From Dehalococcoidia bacterium (GTDB lineage Bacteria; Chloroflexota; Dehalococcoidia; JAENJB01): 45,218 nt of DNA. Under the pieces are notes generated by a model. The model was given only the letters and a program-made list of their open reading frames with translations, had not been told where the DNA came from and searched no databases. Positions 22,860-29,937 of this stretch are shown in pieces; the first letter of the stretch is position 1; each line of letters starts with the position of its first letter. A program made the position numbers and the translations under genes. Location of the stretch: assembly GCA_016844565.1 (NCBI GenBank), contig JAENJB010000001.1, forward strand, positions 1 through 45,218, written 5' to 3'.

Positions 22860-24080
22860 ATGGCGCTGATTGTACAGAAATACGGTGGCACCTCGGTGGG
22901 CGATGCCGAGAGGATCAAGAGTGTGGCCCGCCGCATCACAGCCGCCAAGGAAAAAGGCAACCAGGTCGTGGTGGTGGTATCAGCCATGGGCGACACCACA
23001 GACAATCTCGTCACCATGGCGCACCAGCTTAATCCTCAGCCCGACGCCAGAGAGATGGATGCTCTGCTCGCCACCGGCGAGGTGGTCTCCAGCACCCTCA
23101 TGACCATGGCCCTGGAAGCCATGGGGCACAAGGCCATCAGCCTCAATGGCATCCAGGCGGGCATACGTACCGATACTGCCCACAGCAGGGCGCGCATCAC
23201 CCAGGTGGACCCGAAGAGGATATTGGAGGAGCTGGAGAGGGACTTCATCGTGGTGGTGGCGGGCTTTCAGGGCGTGAGCGACGGGATGGACGTCACCACT
23301 CTGGGGAGGGGAGGCTCGGATACCACGGCGGTGGCGCTGGCCATCAGCTTGAAAGCTCGGAGATGTGAAATCTATACCGATGTGGAGGGGGTGTACACCA
23401 CCGACCCCAACCTTATTCCCGAGGCGAAGAAGCTGGAAGAGATAGGCTACGAGGAGATGCTGGAGCTGGCCTCCTACGGAGCGAAGGTAATGCACTCGCG
23501 CGCCGTGGAGCTCGCTCAGCTTTACGGCATGCCCATTCTGGTGGCTTCCAGTTTTAGCGAAAATCCTGGCACTCTGATTCATGGAGGGATACCCATGGAG
23601 ATTAGAAACAAGGTGCGTGGTATTGCCTATGACCTGGATGTGGCCAAGGTCACCGTCATCGGCGTGCCCGATAAGCCGGGCATCGCCGCCAGCATTTTTG
23701 AGCCGCTGTCTACGGCGGGCATCAGCGTGGATACCATCGTCCAGAATGCCAGCATCAACAATCTCGCTGATTTGTCATTCACGGTGACACGGAGCGACCT
23801 CGACAAGGCTATGCGTCTCATCGAGCCAGTGGCCAGGCTCATCGGCGCTCAGAAGTGCGTCGGAGACTCCAGCCTGGCCAAGGTGAGCATTGTGGGCACC
23901 GGCATGCAGAACACGCCGGGCTACGCGGCCAAGATGTTCAAGGCCTTCTATCAGGAGGGCGTCAATATCCAGTTGATCACCACATCCGAGATAAGAATCA
24001 CCTGCATCATTACCGAGAAACAGGTGAAGAAGGCTGTGGACGCCCTCCACCGGGCCTTCGTCATGGAAAAGGAAGCCTAG
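22860..24080 (+). CDS. lysC: aspartate kinase LysC with internal regulatory-subunit start
   Basis: A 406-residue aspartokinase, the first enzyme of Lys/Thr/Met synthesis. KYGGTSVGD (7-15) binds phosphate, VVSAMGDTTDNL and GFQGVSDGMDVTTLGRGGSDTTA form the kinase site, YTDVEGVYTTDPN closes it. Two ACT domains (about 260-330 and 340-400) carry feedback control. AAGGAGA precedes the ATG. Within the gene, GGAGGG (23583-23588) stands six bases before an in-frame ATG at 23595 (residue 246). This arrangement resembles Bacillus LysC, where an internal start makes a beta subunit. The predicted beta product is 161 residues. The next gene starts directly after the stop codon. Confidence 0.95.
   Translation: MALIVQKYGGTSVGDAERIKSVARRITAAKEKGNQVVVVVSAMGDTTDNLVTMAHQLNPQPDAREMDALLATGEVVSSTLMTMALEAMGHKAISLNGIQAGIRTDTAHSRARITQVDPKRILEELERDFIVVVAGFQGVSDGMDVTTLGRGGSDTTAVALAISLKARRCEIYTDVEGVYTTDPNLIPEAKKLEEIGYEEMLELASYGAKVMHSRAVELAQLYGMPILVASSFSENPGTLIHGGIPMEIRNKVRGIAYDLDVAKVTVIGVPDKPGIAASIFEPLSTAGISVDTIVQNASINNLADLSFTVTRSDLDKAMRLIEPVARLIGAQKCVGDSSLAKVSIVGTGMQNTPGYAAKMFKAFYQEGVNIQLITTSEIRITCIITEKQVKKAVDALHRAFVMEKEA
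23583..23597 (+). promoter_or_regulatory. internal ribosome-binding site and ATG for LysC beta subunit
   Basis: GGAGGG, six-base spacer ATACCC, ATG in the lysC frame. The site precedes the two ACT domains exactly, matching the known in-phase beta subunit start of Bacillus aspartokinase II. Confidence 0.65.
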
Positions 24081-24347
24081 ATGACCTGGTATCTTATCGG
24101 TTCGCTGGCCGCCCTCTTCACCAGCCTCGGGTTTGTGCCGCAGATGGTCAAGATGTGGCGGACACGGTCAGTGAAGGACATCAGCCCGCTGACTCTGGGC
24201 CAACTCGCCCTTGGGGTCTCCCTCTGGACGGTTTACGGGCTGCATCTGAAAGACACCATAATAGTAGCCGCCAACGTGATATCTCTGGCTACCCTGCTCC
24301 TCGGCCTCGCCCTCTACCTTCGTTACTCCGCCAGGAAGCGGACGTGA
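24081..24347 (+). CDS. SemiSWEET-family small sugar transporter
   Basis: An 88-residue membrane protein with three helices: about 4-22, 38-54 and 60-80. TSLGFVPQMVKMWRTRSVKDIS holds the Pro-Gln motif of SemiSWEET/PQ-loop proteins, and SLWTVYGLHLKD the second-helix pattern. SemiSWEETs dimerise to facilitate sugar movement across the membrane. The ATG abuts the lysC stop, and its own stop overlaps the nucleotidyltransferase start as GTGA. The functional link to lysC is unclear; a link to the sugar nucleotidyltransferase is more natural. Confidence 0.88.
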   Translation: MTWYLIGSLAALFTSLGFVPQMVKMWRTRSVKDISPLTLGQLALGVSLWTVYGLHLKDTIIVAANVISLATLLLGLALYLRYSARKRT

Positions 24348-25423
24348 AGGCGGTTGTCCTGGTCGGCGGGGAGGGCACGCGGCTGAGGCCGCTCACCTAC
24401 GCCCTCCCCAAGCCCATGTTGCCGGTGCTCAATCGACCCTTCCTCGAGCATACCCTCGCTTCTCTCGGCAAGGGCGGCGTCGACGAGGCCATCTTAGCGG
24501 CAGGCTACCTTCCCGAAGCCATCTCCAGCTATTTTGGCGATGGCGCCGGCCAGGGGGTACGGCTGACCTACAGCGTGGAGGACAGTCCCCTCGGCACCGC
24601 CGGAGCGGTCAAGAAAGCTGAGCGCCACCTGGACGGCGCTTTTGCTGTCTTCAACGGCGACCTCTTTGCCGACCTCGACCTCCGCGACATGCTGGCCTTT
24701 CACGAATCAAGAAAGGCCAAGGCAACCATAGCTATGACCTGGGTGGATAACCCGTGCCCCTATGGATGCGTGGAAACTGGTGTTGAGGGAGCGGTGAGGC
24801 GTTTTATAGAGAAGCCAAGGCCTGAGGAGGTGACCACCCACTGGATAAATGCCGGCATCTACATTCTTGAGCCGGAGGTGCTGGAACATGTGCCGCCCGG
24901 GACCCATCACATGTTCGAGACGGGGCTTTTCCCCTTCCTCATCGAGCGCGGCGAGACTGTCTTTGGCTATCCTTTAAGAGGTTACTGGCTGGATATGGGA
25001 ACGCCGGGAAAGTACCTGCGACTGAACTGCGACCTGCTTCAGGGCCGGGTGAAGAGCGCCATTAATGGAATCATGGATGAACACGCCGTGCTGCTGGGCG
25101 AAGGATGCTCCATCCATCCGTCGGCCAGGGTGGAGGGGCCGGTACTCATGGGCAGGAAATGCCAGGTCAGCCGGCATGCGGTAATTAAGGGACCGGCGGT
25201 TTTCGGCGCCGAGTGCTATCTGGGGGAGGACGCGAGGGTGGAGAGGTCAGTGCTCTGGCAGGGCGTCAAGGTTGGCGCCGAGGCCGGCGTCAAGGAGTGC
25301 ACCCTGGGCGGAGGAGTGTTGGTAAGAAGTGGAGACCAGTTAACCAGTCGCGCCGTGGTCAGCAGCCGTGTCCGGAAGGGGCAGACGAGATCGGTCTCCT
25401 TCTTGTCTGAGTCAGAGGACTAG
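24344..25423 (+). CDS. sugar-phosphate nucleotidyltransferase with left-handed beta-helix tail
   Basis: A 359-residue NDP-sugar pyrophosphorylase. KAVVLVGGEGTRLRPLTYALPKPMLPVLNRPFLEH is split over residues 2-36: the GEGTRLRP loop binds NTP and the Lys of PKPM contacts phosphate. FAVFNGDLFADLDL carries the metal-binding Asp, WINAGIYIL and GYWLDMGTPGKYL follow. Residues about 255-350 are hexapeptide-like repeats of a left-handed beta-helix. Closest types are mannose-1-phosphate guanylyltransferase and glucose-1-phosphate thymidylyl-/uridylyltransferase; nucleotide and sugar cannot be fixed. GTG start in a GTGA overlap. The stop shares a CTAG palindrome with the convergent nfu gene. Confidence 0.9.
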   Translation: MKAVVLVGGEGTRLRPLTYALPKPMLPVLNRPFLEHTLASLGKGGVDEAILAAGYLPEAISSYFGDGAGQGVRLTYSVEDSPLGTAGAVKKAERHLDGAFAVFNGDLFADLDLRDMLAFHESRKAKATIAMTWVDNPCPYGCVETGVEGAVRRFIEKPRPEEVTTHWINAGIYILEPEVLEHVPPGTHHMFETGLFPFLIERGETVFGYPLRGYWLDMGTPGKYLRLNCDLLQGRVKSAINGIMDEHAVLLGEGCSIHPSARVEGPVLMGRKCQVSRHAVIKGPAVFGAECYLGEDARVERSVLWQGVKVGAEAGVKECTLGGGVLVRSGDQLTSRAVVSSRVRKGQTRSVSFLSESED

Positions 25424-25638
25424 ACCGCCACCACTTCCTTGACTTCCGGGACCTCTTCTTTGATGATGCGCTCGACGGCGTTCTTCAGTGTCATGGCGGA
25501 GAAGGCGCATCCCCCGCAGGCGCCCGTAAGCTTCACCTTCACGGTGCCGTTAGTGATGTCCACCAGCTTGACGTCGCCGCCGTCAGCTACCAGGAAAGGC
25601 CGTACCTTATCGAGGGCCTTTTCTACTTTCTCTTTCAT
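25420..25638 (-). CDS. NifU-like C-terminal domain Fe-S scaffold/carrier (Nfu)
   Basis: A 72-residue stand-alone Nfu domain. VRPFLVADGGDVKLVDI and KLTGACGGCAFSAMTLKNAVE contain the CGGC pair that binds an iron-sulfur cluster at the interface of a dimer. It delivers clusters to client proteins; this genome needs many, for example the Mo enzyme and Elp3. GGAGGTGAT is an almost perfect ribosome-binding site. Length is typical for the single-domain form. The last codon and stop overlap the end of the convergent nucleotidyltransferase gene by 4 nt. Confidence 0.93.
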   Translation of the reverse strand: MKEKVEKALDKVRPFLVADGGDVKLVDITNGTVKVKLTGACGGCAFSAMTLKNAVERIIKEEVPEVKEVVAV

Positions 25639-25748
25639 CTTGAATCACCTCCCTTTAGGCCGTTTCCGGCGCCTTCCAAGACAGACGGAATACCAGCCTC
25701 ATAAGCCAATATAGCATAGCTCCCAGGGTGTGTCAAAGCTCCGTGTGC

Positions 25749-25840
25749 TGTCATTCTGAGTTCGCGAAGCAGAACGAAAGCCTGCCCTGAGCCTGCCGAA
25801 GGGAATCCGCCCCGGTGGGGTTCTCAGGGAGCGGATCCTT
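25749..25840. repeat. family B/D composite repeat
   Basis: TGTCATTCTGAGTTCGCGAAGC is followed by the family D arm CCTGCCCTGAGCCTGCCGAAGG (25781 onward) and GGAATCCGCCCCGG. It fills part of the 25639-25937 gap, where no gene is seen. Confidence 0.65.
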
Positions 25841-25937
25841 CCGGGTAGTGACCCGGAAGCATTTGACAGTACCCTCGCCGTGTCAGCATAATTGGGTCTA
25901 CGCGCAAGGCAGGTTCAGAAGACATCAAGGAGGAGAG

Positions 25938-26504
25938 ATGAAGATTGTAGCCATTGTGGGAAGCCCCCGTCCCGAGGGGAATACGAGTTACCTGGTCGAC
26001 GAGGCCCTCGATGAAGCCAGAAAGCAGGGCATAGCTACTGAGAAGGTAATCCTCGTGGAGCGCCAGATTGGCTGGTGCCTGGGACACCTGGACTGCGGAA
26101 CTCAGACGGCCTGCCTGCATGACCGGGACGATGCGGCGGAGATTATCGAGAAGCTGTTCTCGGCCGATGGCGTCATCCTGTCCAGCGCGGTGCAGATGGG
26201 GAACGTCACCGGCATCATGAAGAACTTCATGGACCGCACCCGCTTCAAGCGCCGCCAGAAGATTCAGATGCCTGCCCGCAGCATCGGTCTGATTGCGGTG
26301 GCCTCCAGCAGCGGCATCGATGACACCCTGGCCGTGCTGGAGCGCTACGTGGGCCGGCAGAGCCCCATCCCGCCGGAGAAGATTCATAAGGTCGGCGGCA
26401 AGGCCAACAAGCCCGGCGAGGCGAAGGCGAACCCGGAGCTGACCAAACAGGCGCGGGACCTGGGGAAGAAGATGGCCGAGGAGATAAAGAAACCGGCCGG
26501 CTAG
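25938..26504 (+). CDS. NADPH-dependent FMN reductase / iron-sulfur flavoprotein-like
   Basis: A 188-residue flavodoxin-fold protein. KIVAIVGSPRPEGNTSYLVD (2-21) is the FMN phosphate loop of the NADPH-dependent FMN reductase family. GWCLGHLDCGTQTACLHDRDDA follows in two parts around residues 49-70; in iron-sulfur flavoproteins this place holds C-x2-C-x2-C-x5-C. Here the second Cys is replaced by His (C-x2-H-x2-C-x5-C). AVQMGNVTGIMKNFMDRT is the usual FMN/dimer segment. It may still bind a cluster, or be a redox flavoprotein without one. AAGGAGGAGAG precedes the ATG. An upstream in-frame start (25815) lies in repeat DNA and is rejected. Confidence 0.85.
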   Translation: MKIVAIVGSPRPEGNTSYLVDEALDEARKQGIATEKVILVERQIGWCLGHLDCGTQTACLHDRDDAAEIIEKLFSADGVILSSAVQMGNVTGIMKNFMDRTRFKRRQKIQMPARSIGLIAVASSSGIDDTLAVLERYVGRQSPIPPEKIHKVGGKANKPGEAKANPELTKQARDLGKKMAEEIKKPAG

Positions 26505-26534
26505 ACCAAGGTTTTGCCGGTCATCCCTACACGG

Positions 26535-26636
26535 TGTCATCCTGAGCGAAGCGAAGGATCTCGGAGCGGTGGGGCCTATTTGTGCATCACTAACCCCACC
26601 CAGAGATTCTTCGTCGCTTCGCTCCTCAGAATGACA
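26535..26636. repeat. family B palindromic repeat, inverted copy
   Basis: A 102-nt element, starting TGTCATCCTGAGCGAAGCG and ending GCTCCTCAGAATGACA. It is the reverse complement of 19288-19389 with one mismatch by eye. Confidence 0.92.
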
Positions 26637-26647
26637 GTTCTCCGGCT

Positions 26648-27307
26648 TCACGTTTCGCTCTTCCTCACCAGGGCGCAGATGTTTCGAGAGAAGACCTTCA
26701 GCGGTAAGGCGTAGGCCTTCTCCGGGGCCAGGCTCACCACCTCGAAGCCGGCAGCCTTCAGCGCCTCCCGCAGCTCTGCTGCGGAATAGAGGTAGTAGTA
26801 GCGGTGGAAGACCTCGTCCTTCGTCCTCCAGGGCACCATCAGCTCCTTCGGCTTCAGCCAGAAGCGGGGCTGCCACCGGTTCCAGACGGTGAGAAAGGCC
26901 TCCCCGCCGGGCTTCAGCACCCGGCGCAGCTCGTCGAAGGATTGCCTTCTCTCTTGCTGACCCTTGATGTGATGGTAGCTGGCCACCGCGATAGCCCGAT
27001 CGAAAGTCCCGTCATGGAAGGGGAGCGAGCGGGCATCCGCCAGCACCAGATTGGCGCTGAATCCGAACTTCCCCGAGTACTTCCGGGAGAGACGGAGCAT
27101 CTCGCCTGAGATGTCCACCCCCCAGAGCTCAAAGCCTTCCCTGAAGGGCAGGAAATCGGGCCCGTGGGCGCAGCCCACGTTCAGCAGACGGCCTTTCTCC
27201 CAGCGCCGGGCCATCTCCTCCAACTCCCGCCGGAGGAGAGGCCAGTGACGCTGGCCGTACCAGCTCTCTGCTATGTGGTCGAAGACTTTGTCGTCGTAGG
27301 TTGTCAT
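26648..27307 (-). CDS. SAM-dependent methyltransferase resembling Trm9/ABH8 tRNA methyltransferases
   Basis: A 219-residue class I methyltransferase. VFDHIAESWYGQRHWPLLRR (9-28) at the N-terminus, RLLNVGCAHGPD (40-51) for S-adenosylmethionine and GVDISGEMLRLS follow. AVASYHHIKGQQERRQSFDE and LRRVLKPGGEAFLTVWNRW are much like Trm9-type enzymes, which methylate carboxymethyluridine at the tRNA wobble base. The gene is divergent from elp3, which makes that carboxymethyl group, supporting the assignment. A generic methyltransferase-11 role cannot be excluded. I start at ATG 27307; the longer frame to 27376 reads repeat DNA. Confidence 0.75.
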   Translation of the reverse strand: MTTYDDKVFDHIAESWYGQRHWPLLRRELEEMARRWEKGRLLNVGCAHGPDFLPFREGFELWGVDISGEMLRLSRKYSGKFGFSANLVLADARSLPFHDGTFDRAIAVASYHHIKGQQERRQSFDELRRVLKPGGEAFLTVWNRWQPRFWLKPKELMVPWRTKDEVFHRYYYLYSAAELREALKAAGFEVVSLAPEKAYALPLKVFSRNICALVRKSET

Positions 27308-27321
27308 GCCAACACATTGGC

Positions 27322-27439
27322 TGTCATTGCCATGCCCTCCCGACAAGTCGGGAGGGCATGGCAATCTCACCGGCACCTATTAAGAAGGCACACTGAGATT
27401 GCTTCGTCATCCGCCTCGGGCGGCTTCTTCGCAATGACA
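27322..27439. repeat. family A repeat in the elp3/Trm9-like divergent region
   Basis: Ends TGTCATTGCCATGCCC and TTCGCAATGACA. It contains a 40-nt near-perfect palindrome at 27326-27365: 19-bp arms around two A residues. It occupies the shared upstream region of both genes. Confidence 0.9.
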
Positions 27440-27471
27440 GTCCGGGCTGACCCGCGAATTCGCCTCCATTC

Positions 27472-27500
27472 TTTGCCTCCCCGCAGGAATTTGCTAAACT
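27472..27500 (+). promoter_or_regulatory. possible elp3 promoter
   Basis: TTTGCC (27472-27477), 17-nt spacer, TAAACT (27495-27500). Moderate matches, correctly placed about 30 nt before the GTG start. Confidence 0.4.
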
Positions 27501-27531
27501 TGGAAAAGATCATTGTAGAGGAAACCACTGC

Positions 27532-28902
27532 GTGAGGAAAGTTTCAAGGACCATCTCCGGCGTGACGCCGGTGGCGGTGATGACCGAGCCCATGGGGTGC
27601 CCGGGCGAGTGCGTCTATTGTCCCACCTATCCGACGGCTCCTCAGAGCTACACCGAGACCTCGCCGGCGGTAATCAGGGCCAGGGCCTGCGACTATGAGC
27701 CGCGCAAACAGGTGGCAAAGCGGCTCCGGATGCTGGATGCGATGGGACACCCGGCCGACAAGGTGGAGCTGATTGTCATGGGGGGCACCTTCCTGTCTCT
27801 TCCGGAAGACTACCAGCACCAGTTCATCAAGGGCTGCTACGATAGCCTCAACGGGGTGGAGAGTCCCTGTCTGGAGGAAGCCAAGAGACTCAACGAGACG
27901 GCCGGGCACCGCTGCGTGGGCCTGTGCATCGAGACCCGCCCGGACTGGTGCGGTCAGCGGGAGATAGAGCGGATGCTGGAGATGGGGACCACCAGGGTGG
28001 AGTTGGGGGTGCAGACCATCGATGATAGTATCTACGAGAGGGTCAAGCGGGGGCACAAGGTGGCCGATGTGGTTACCGCTACCAGGTTGCTGAAAGACCA
28101 CGGCTTCAAGGTCTATTATCACTGGATGCCCGGCCTGCCGGGCGCTACGCCGGAGAGCGACCTGGACCTGTCCGGCCAGCTGTTCGAGGACGACCGGTTC
28201 AAGCCCGATGGGCTGAAGCTCTACCCCACGCTGGTAATAGCCGGCACCGAGCTGGAGCGCTGGTACCGGCAGGGAAGCTACCTTCCCTACCCGGACGAGG
28301 AGCTGATGGAGCTGCTGGTGCGGATAAAGCTGCTTGTTCCGAAGTATGCGCGGATACCGCGGGTGATGCGGGACATTCCGACCGAGTTTATCGTCGCCGG
28401 CTCCACCGACTTAAACCTCAGGGGCACGCTCCGCCGGCGGATGGCGGAGAAGGGCCTTCGCTGCCAGTGCACCCGCTGCCGGGAGTACGGGCACCGGGCG
28501 AGGGACGGCTGGCGCATCGGCGAGCCAAAGCTGACCCGGATGGATTACCCGGCCTCAGGAGGCAGGGAAGTGTTCCTCTCCTTCGAGGATGATGAGGAGA
28601 CCCTTTTCGGTCTTCTCAGGCTGAGGGTGCCCTTCCGGCCGGATTGGGCAAATGACATGGGTGAGGCGGCCGTGGTCAGGGAGGTGCATGTCTTCGGGGC
28701 AGAGCTGCCACTGGGGGAGCGCTTGGGGAAGTCGGCCCAGCACAAGGGGCTGGGCCGGGCCTTGATTGAAGAGGCTGAGAGGATAGCCAGAGAAGACCTC
28801 GGAGCGAAGAAGCTCTTTGTCCTTAGCGGCGTCGGCGCCCGGGAGTACTACCGCGCGCTGGGGTATGGGGAGGAGGGGCCTTACATGGTGAAAAGCTTAT
28901 AG
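27532..28902 (+). CDS. elp3: tRNA uridine(34) acetyltransferase Elp3 (bacterial)
   Basis: A 456-residue radical-SAM plus GNAT protein that attaches a carboxymethyl group to wobble uridine using acetyl-CoA. The cluster cysteines are C23, C27 and C30 in GCPGECVYCP; SYTETSPAVIRARACDYEP is the Elp3-specific segment that follows. VMGGTFLSLPEDYQ, CIETRPDW and LGVQTIDDSIYERVKRGH are core motifs. The C-terminal GNAT domain (about 370-456) has QHKGLGRALIEEAERIA for acetyl-CoA and AREYYRALGY. Dehalococcoides mccartyi has a well-studied Elp3 of this short type. GTG start at 27532 with GAGG upstream. Its neighbour across the promoter region is a Trm9-like methyltransferase. Confidence 0.95.
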   Translation: MRKVSRTISGVTPVAVMTEPMGCPGECVYCPTYPTAPQSYTETSPAVIRARACDYEPRKQVAKRLRMLDAMGHPADKVELIVMGGTFLSLPEDYQHQFIKGCYDSLNGVESPCLEEAKRLNETAGHRCVGLCIETRPDWCGQREIERMLEMGTTRVELGVQTIDDSIYERVKRGHKVADVVTATRLLKDHGFKVYYHWMPGLPGATPESDLDLSGQLFEDDRFKPDGLKLYPTLVIAGTELERWYRQGSYLPYPDEELMELLVRIKLLVPKYARIPRVMRDIPTEFIVAGSTDLNLRGTLRRRMAEKGLRCQCTRCREYGHRARDGWRIGEPKLTRMDYPASGGREVFLSFEDDEETLFGLLRLRVPFRPDWANDMGEAAVVREVHVFGAELPLGERLGKSAQHKGLGRALIEEAERIAREDLGAKKLFVLSGVGAREYYRALGYGEEGPYMVKSL

Positions 28903-28919
28903 TAATAATAGTGGGTGTC

Positions 28920-29486
28920 CTACTGCTGCCCGTATTTGTTGCGGAAGACGATTTCCTTCAGTTCTTTCCTGGGCCGAGGCTCGATCGCCTCATCCGGATA
29001 GCCCAGCGGGGTCATGGCTATGACCTCGATGTCCTCGGGCACACCCAAGACCTCCTCCACCTTCTTGTGGTCGAAGAGGCCGATGTGCACCGTGCCCAGG
29101 CCCAGGGCGAAGGCGGTCAGCACCAGGTTCTGCATCGCCACACCCACATCGTACATGCTCCACTCTCCCCTGACGGTGAACGGCGTGCCCGCGGAGGAGT
29201 AGCCCGACTTCTTCTTCTGGGCGCAGGCCACGATGGTGACGGGCGCTGTCCTGACAGCCACCGCGCCGCGGTTCTCCCTGGTGGGGTCGCGGGACAGGAA
29301 ACACCGGGCCAACTGGTTCTTCATCTCCTGCTCGGTGACCACCACGAACCTCCAGCACTGGCTGTTGGCCCACGAGGGGGCCTGACGCGCCGCCTCGAGG
29401 ACGGTGTTCAGGTCCTCCGGGCTCACCGGCGTAGATTTGAACTTGCGGATGCTGCGCCTACCGCGGATAGCTTGCATGACATCCAT
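28920..29486 (-). CDS. nitroreductase-family FMN oxidoreductase (second)
   Basis: A 188-residue nitroreductase-fold protein. IRGRRSIRKFKSTPVSPEDL is the FMN-binding arm, EAARQAPSWANSQCWRFVVV the next conserved part, and LVLTAFALGLGTVHIG with GVPEDIEVIAMTPLGYP the C-terminal family segments. It is shorter than the member at 8174 and close to the classical family length. Substrate unknown. ATG 29486 has GGGGGTGAGG upstream; a longer frame to 29615 runs through hairpin-rich repeat DNA. It is convergent with elp3. Confidence 0.9.
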   Translation of the reverse strand: MDVMQAIRGRRSIRKFKSTPVSPEDLNTVLEAARQAPSWANSQCWRFVVVTEQEMKNQLARCFLSRDPTRENRGAVAVRTAPVTIVACAQKKKSGYSSAGTPFTVRGEWSMYDVGVAMQNLVLTAFALGLGTVHIGLFDHKKVEEVLGVPEDIEVIAMTPLGYPDEAIEPRPRKELKEIVFRNKYGQQ

Positions 29487-29507
29487 TTCAACCTCACCCC
29501 CTTGCGT

Positions 29508-29536
29508 CCCCCCTCTCCTTTGCAAGGAGAGGGGGG
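29508..29536. repeat. 13-bp hairpin upstream of nitroreductase gene
   Basis: CCCCCCTCTCCTT (29508-29520) pairs perfectly with AAGGAGAGGGGGG (29524-29536) over a 3-nt loop. In the transcript it would lie about 22 nt before the nitroreductase ATG. It belongs to the family C type. Confidence 0.85.
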
Positions 29537-29546
29537 AATGTTGTCT

Positions 29547-29572
29547 CGAAGAGGGCCTAACGGCCCTCTTCG
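29547..29572. repeat. 11-bp hairpin upstream of nitroreductase gene
   Basis: CGAAGAGGGCC (29547-29557) and GGCCCTCTTCG (29562-29572) form a perfect stem with loop TAAC. Confidence 0.85.
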
Positions 29573-29691
29573 ACGCTCTGCTACCAGGCAAACACGGGAA
29601 CTGGAAGTCTAGCATAGCCTTCGAGCGCTTTTCAACGAAGCCATGAGGCCGCCTGGCAATATTCTTGTGTCATTCGGAGAGCTTTGCCTGC

Positions 29692-29896
29692 TGTCATTGC
29701 ACGAAGTGCCAGGGCAATCCGCCACTTTCTCTCTCCCCTGGAGGGAGAGAGTTAGACCTGTCCTGAGCTTGTCGAAGGAGAGAGAGGGATTCATGTTCCA
29801 CAGCACACCCTCTCCCTATCCCTCTCCCGTCAAGGGAGAGGGAGCATCACGGATTACTTCGTCGTCCCGATGGAATCGTGACTCCTCGCAATAACA
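29692..29896. repeat. composite repeat: family A ends with family C and D inside
   Basis: TGTCATTGCACGAAGTGCC opens the block and CTCGCAATAACA closes it. Between them are GGAGGGAGAGAGTTAGA (family C) and the family D arm at 29757-29778. This looks like repeats inserted into a repeat. No gene lies in 29487-29937. Confidence 0.8.
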
Positions 29897-29937
29897 GGAA
29901 GGGTGCTATAATTCAGGCGAAAGGCTGATATTGAGTG

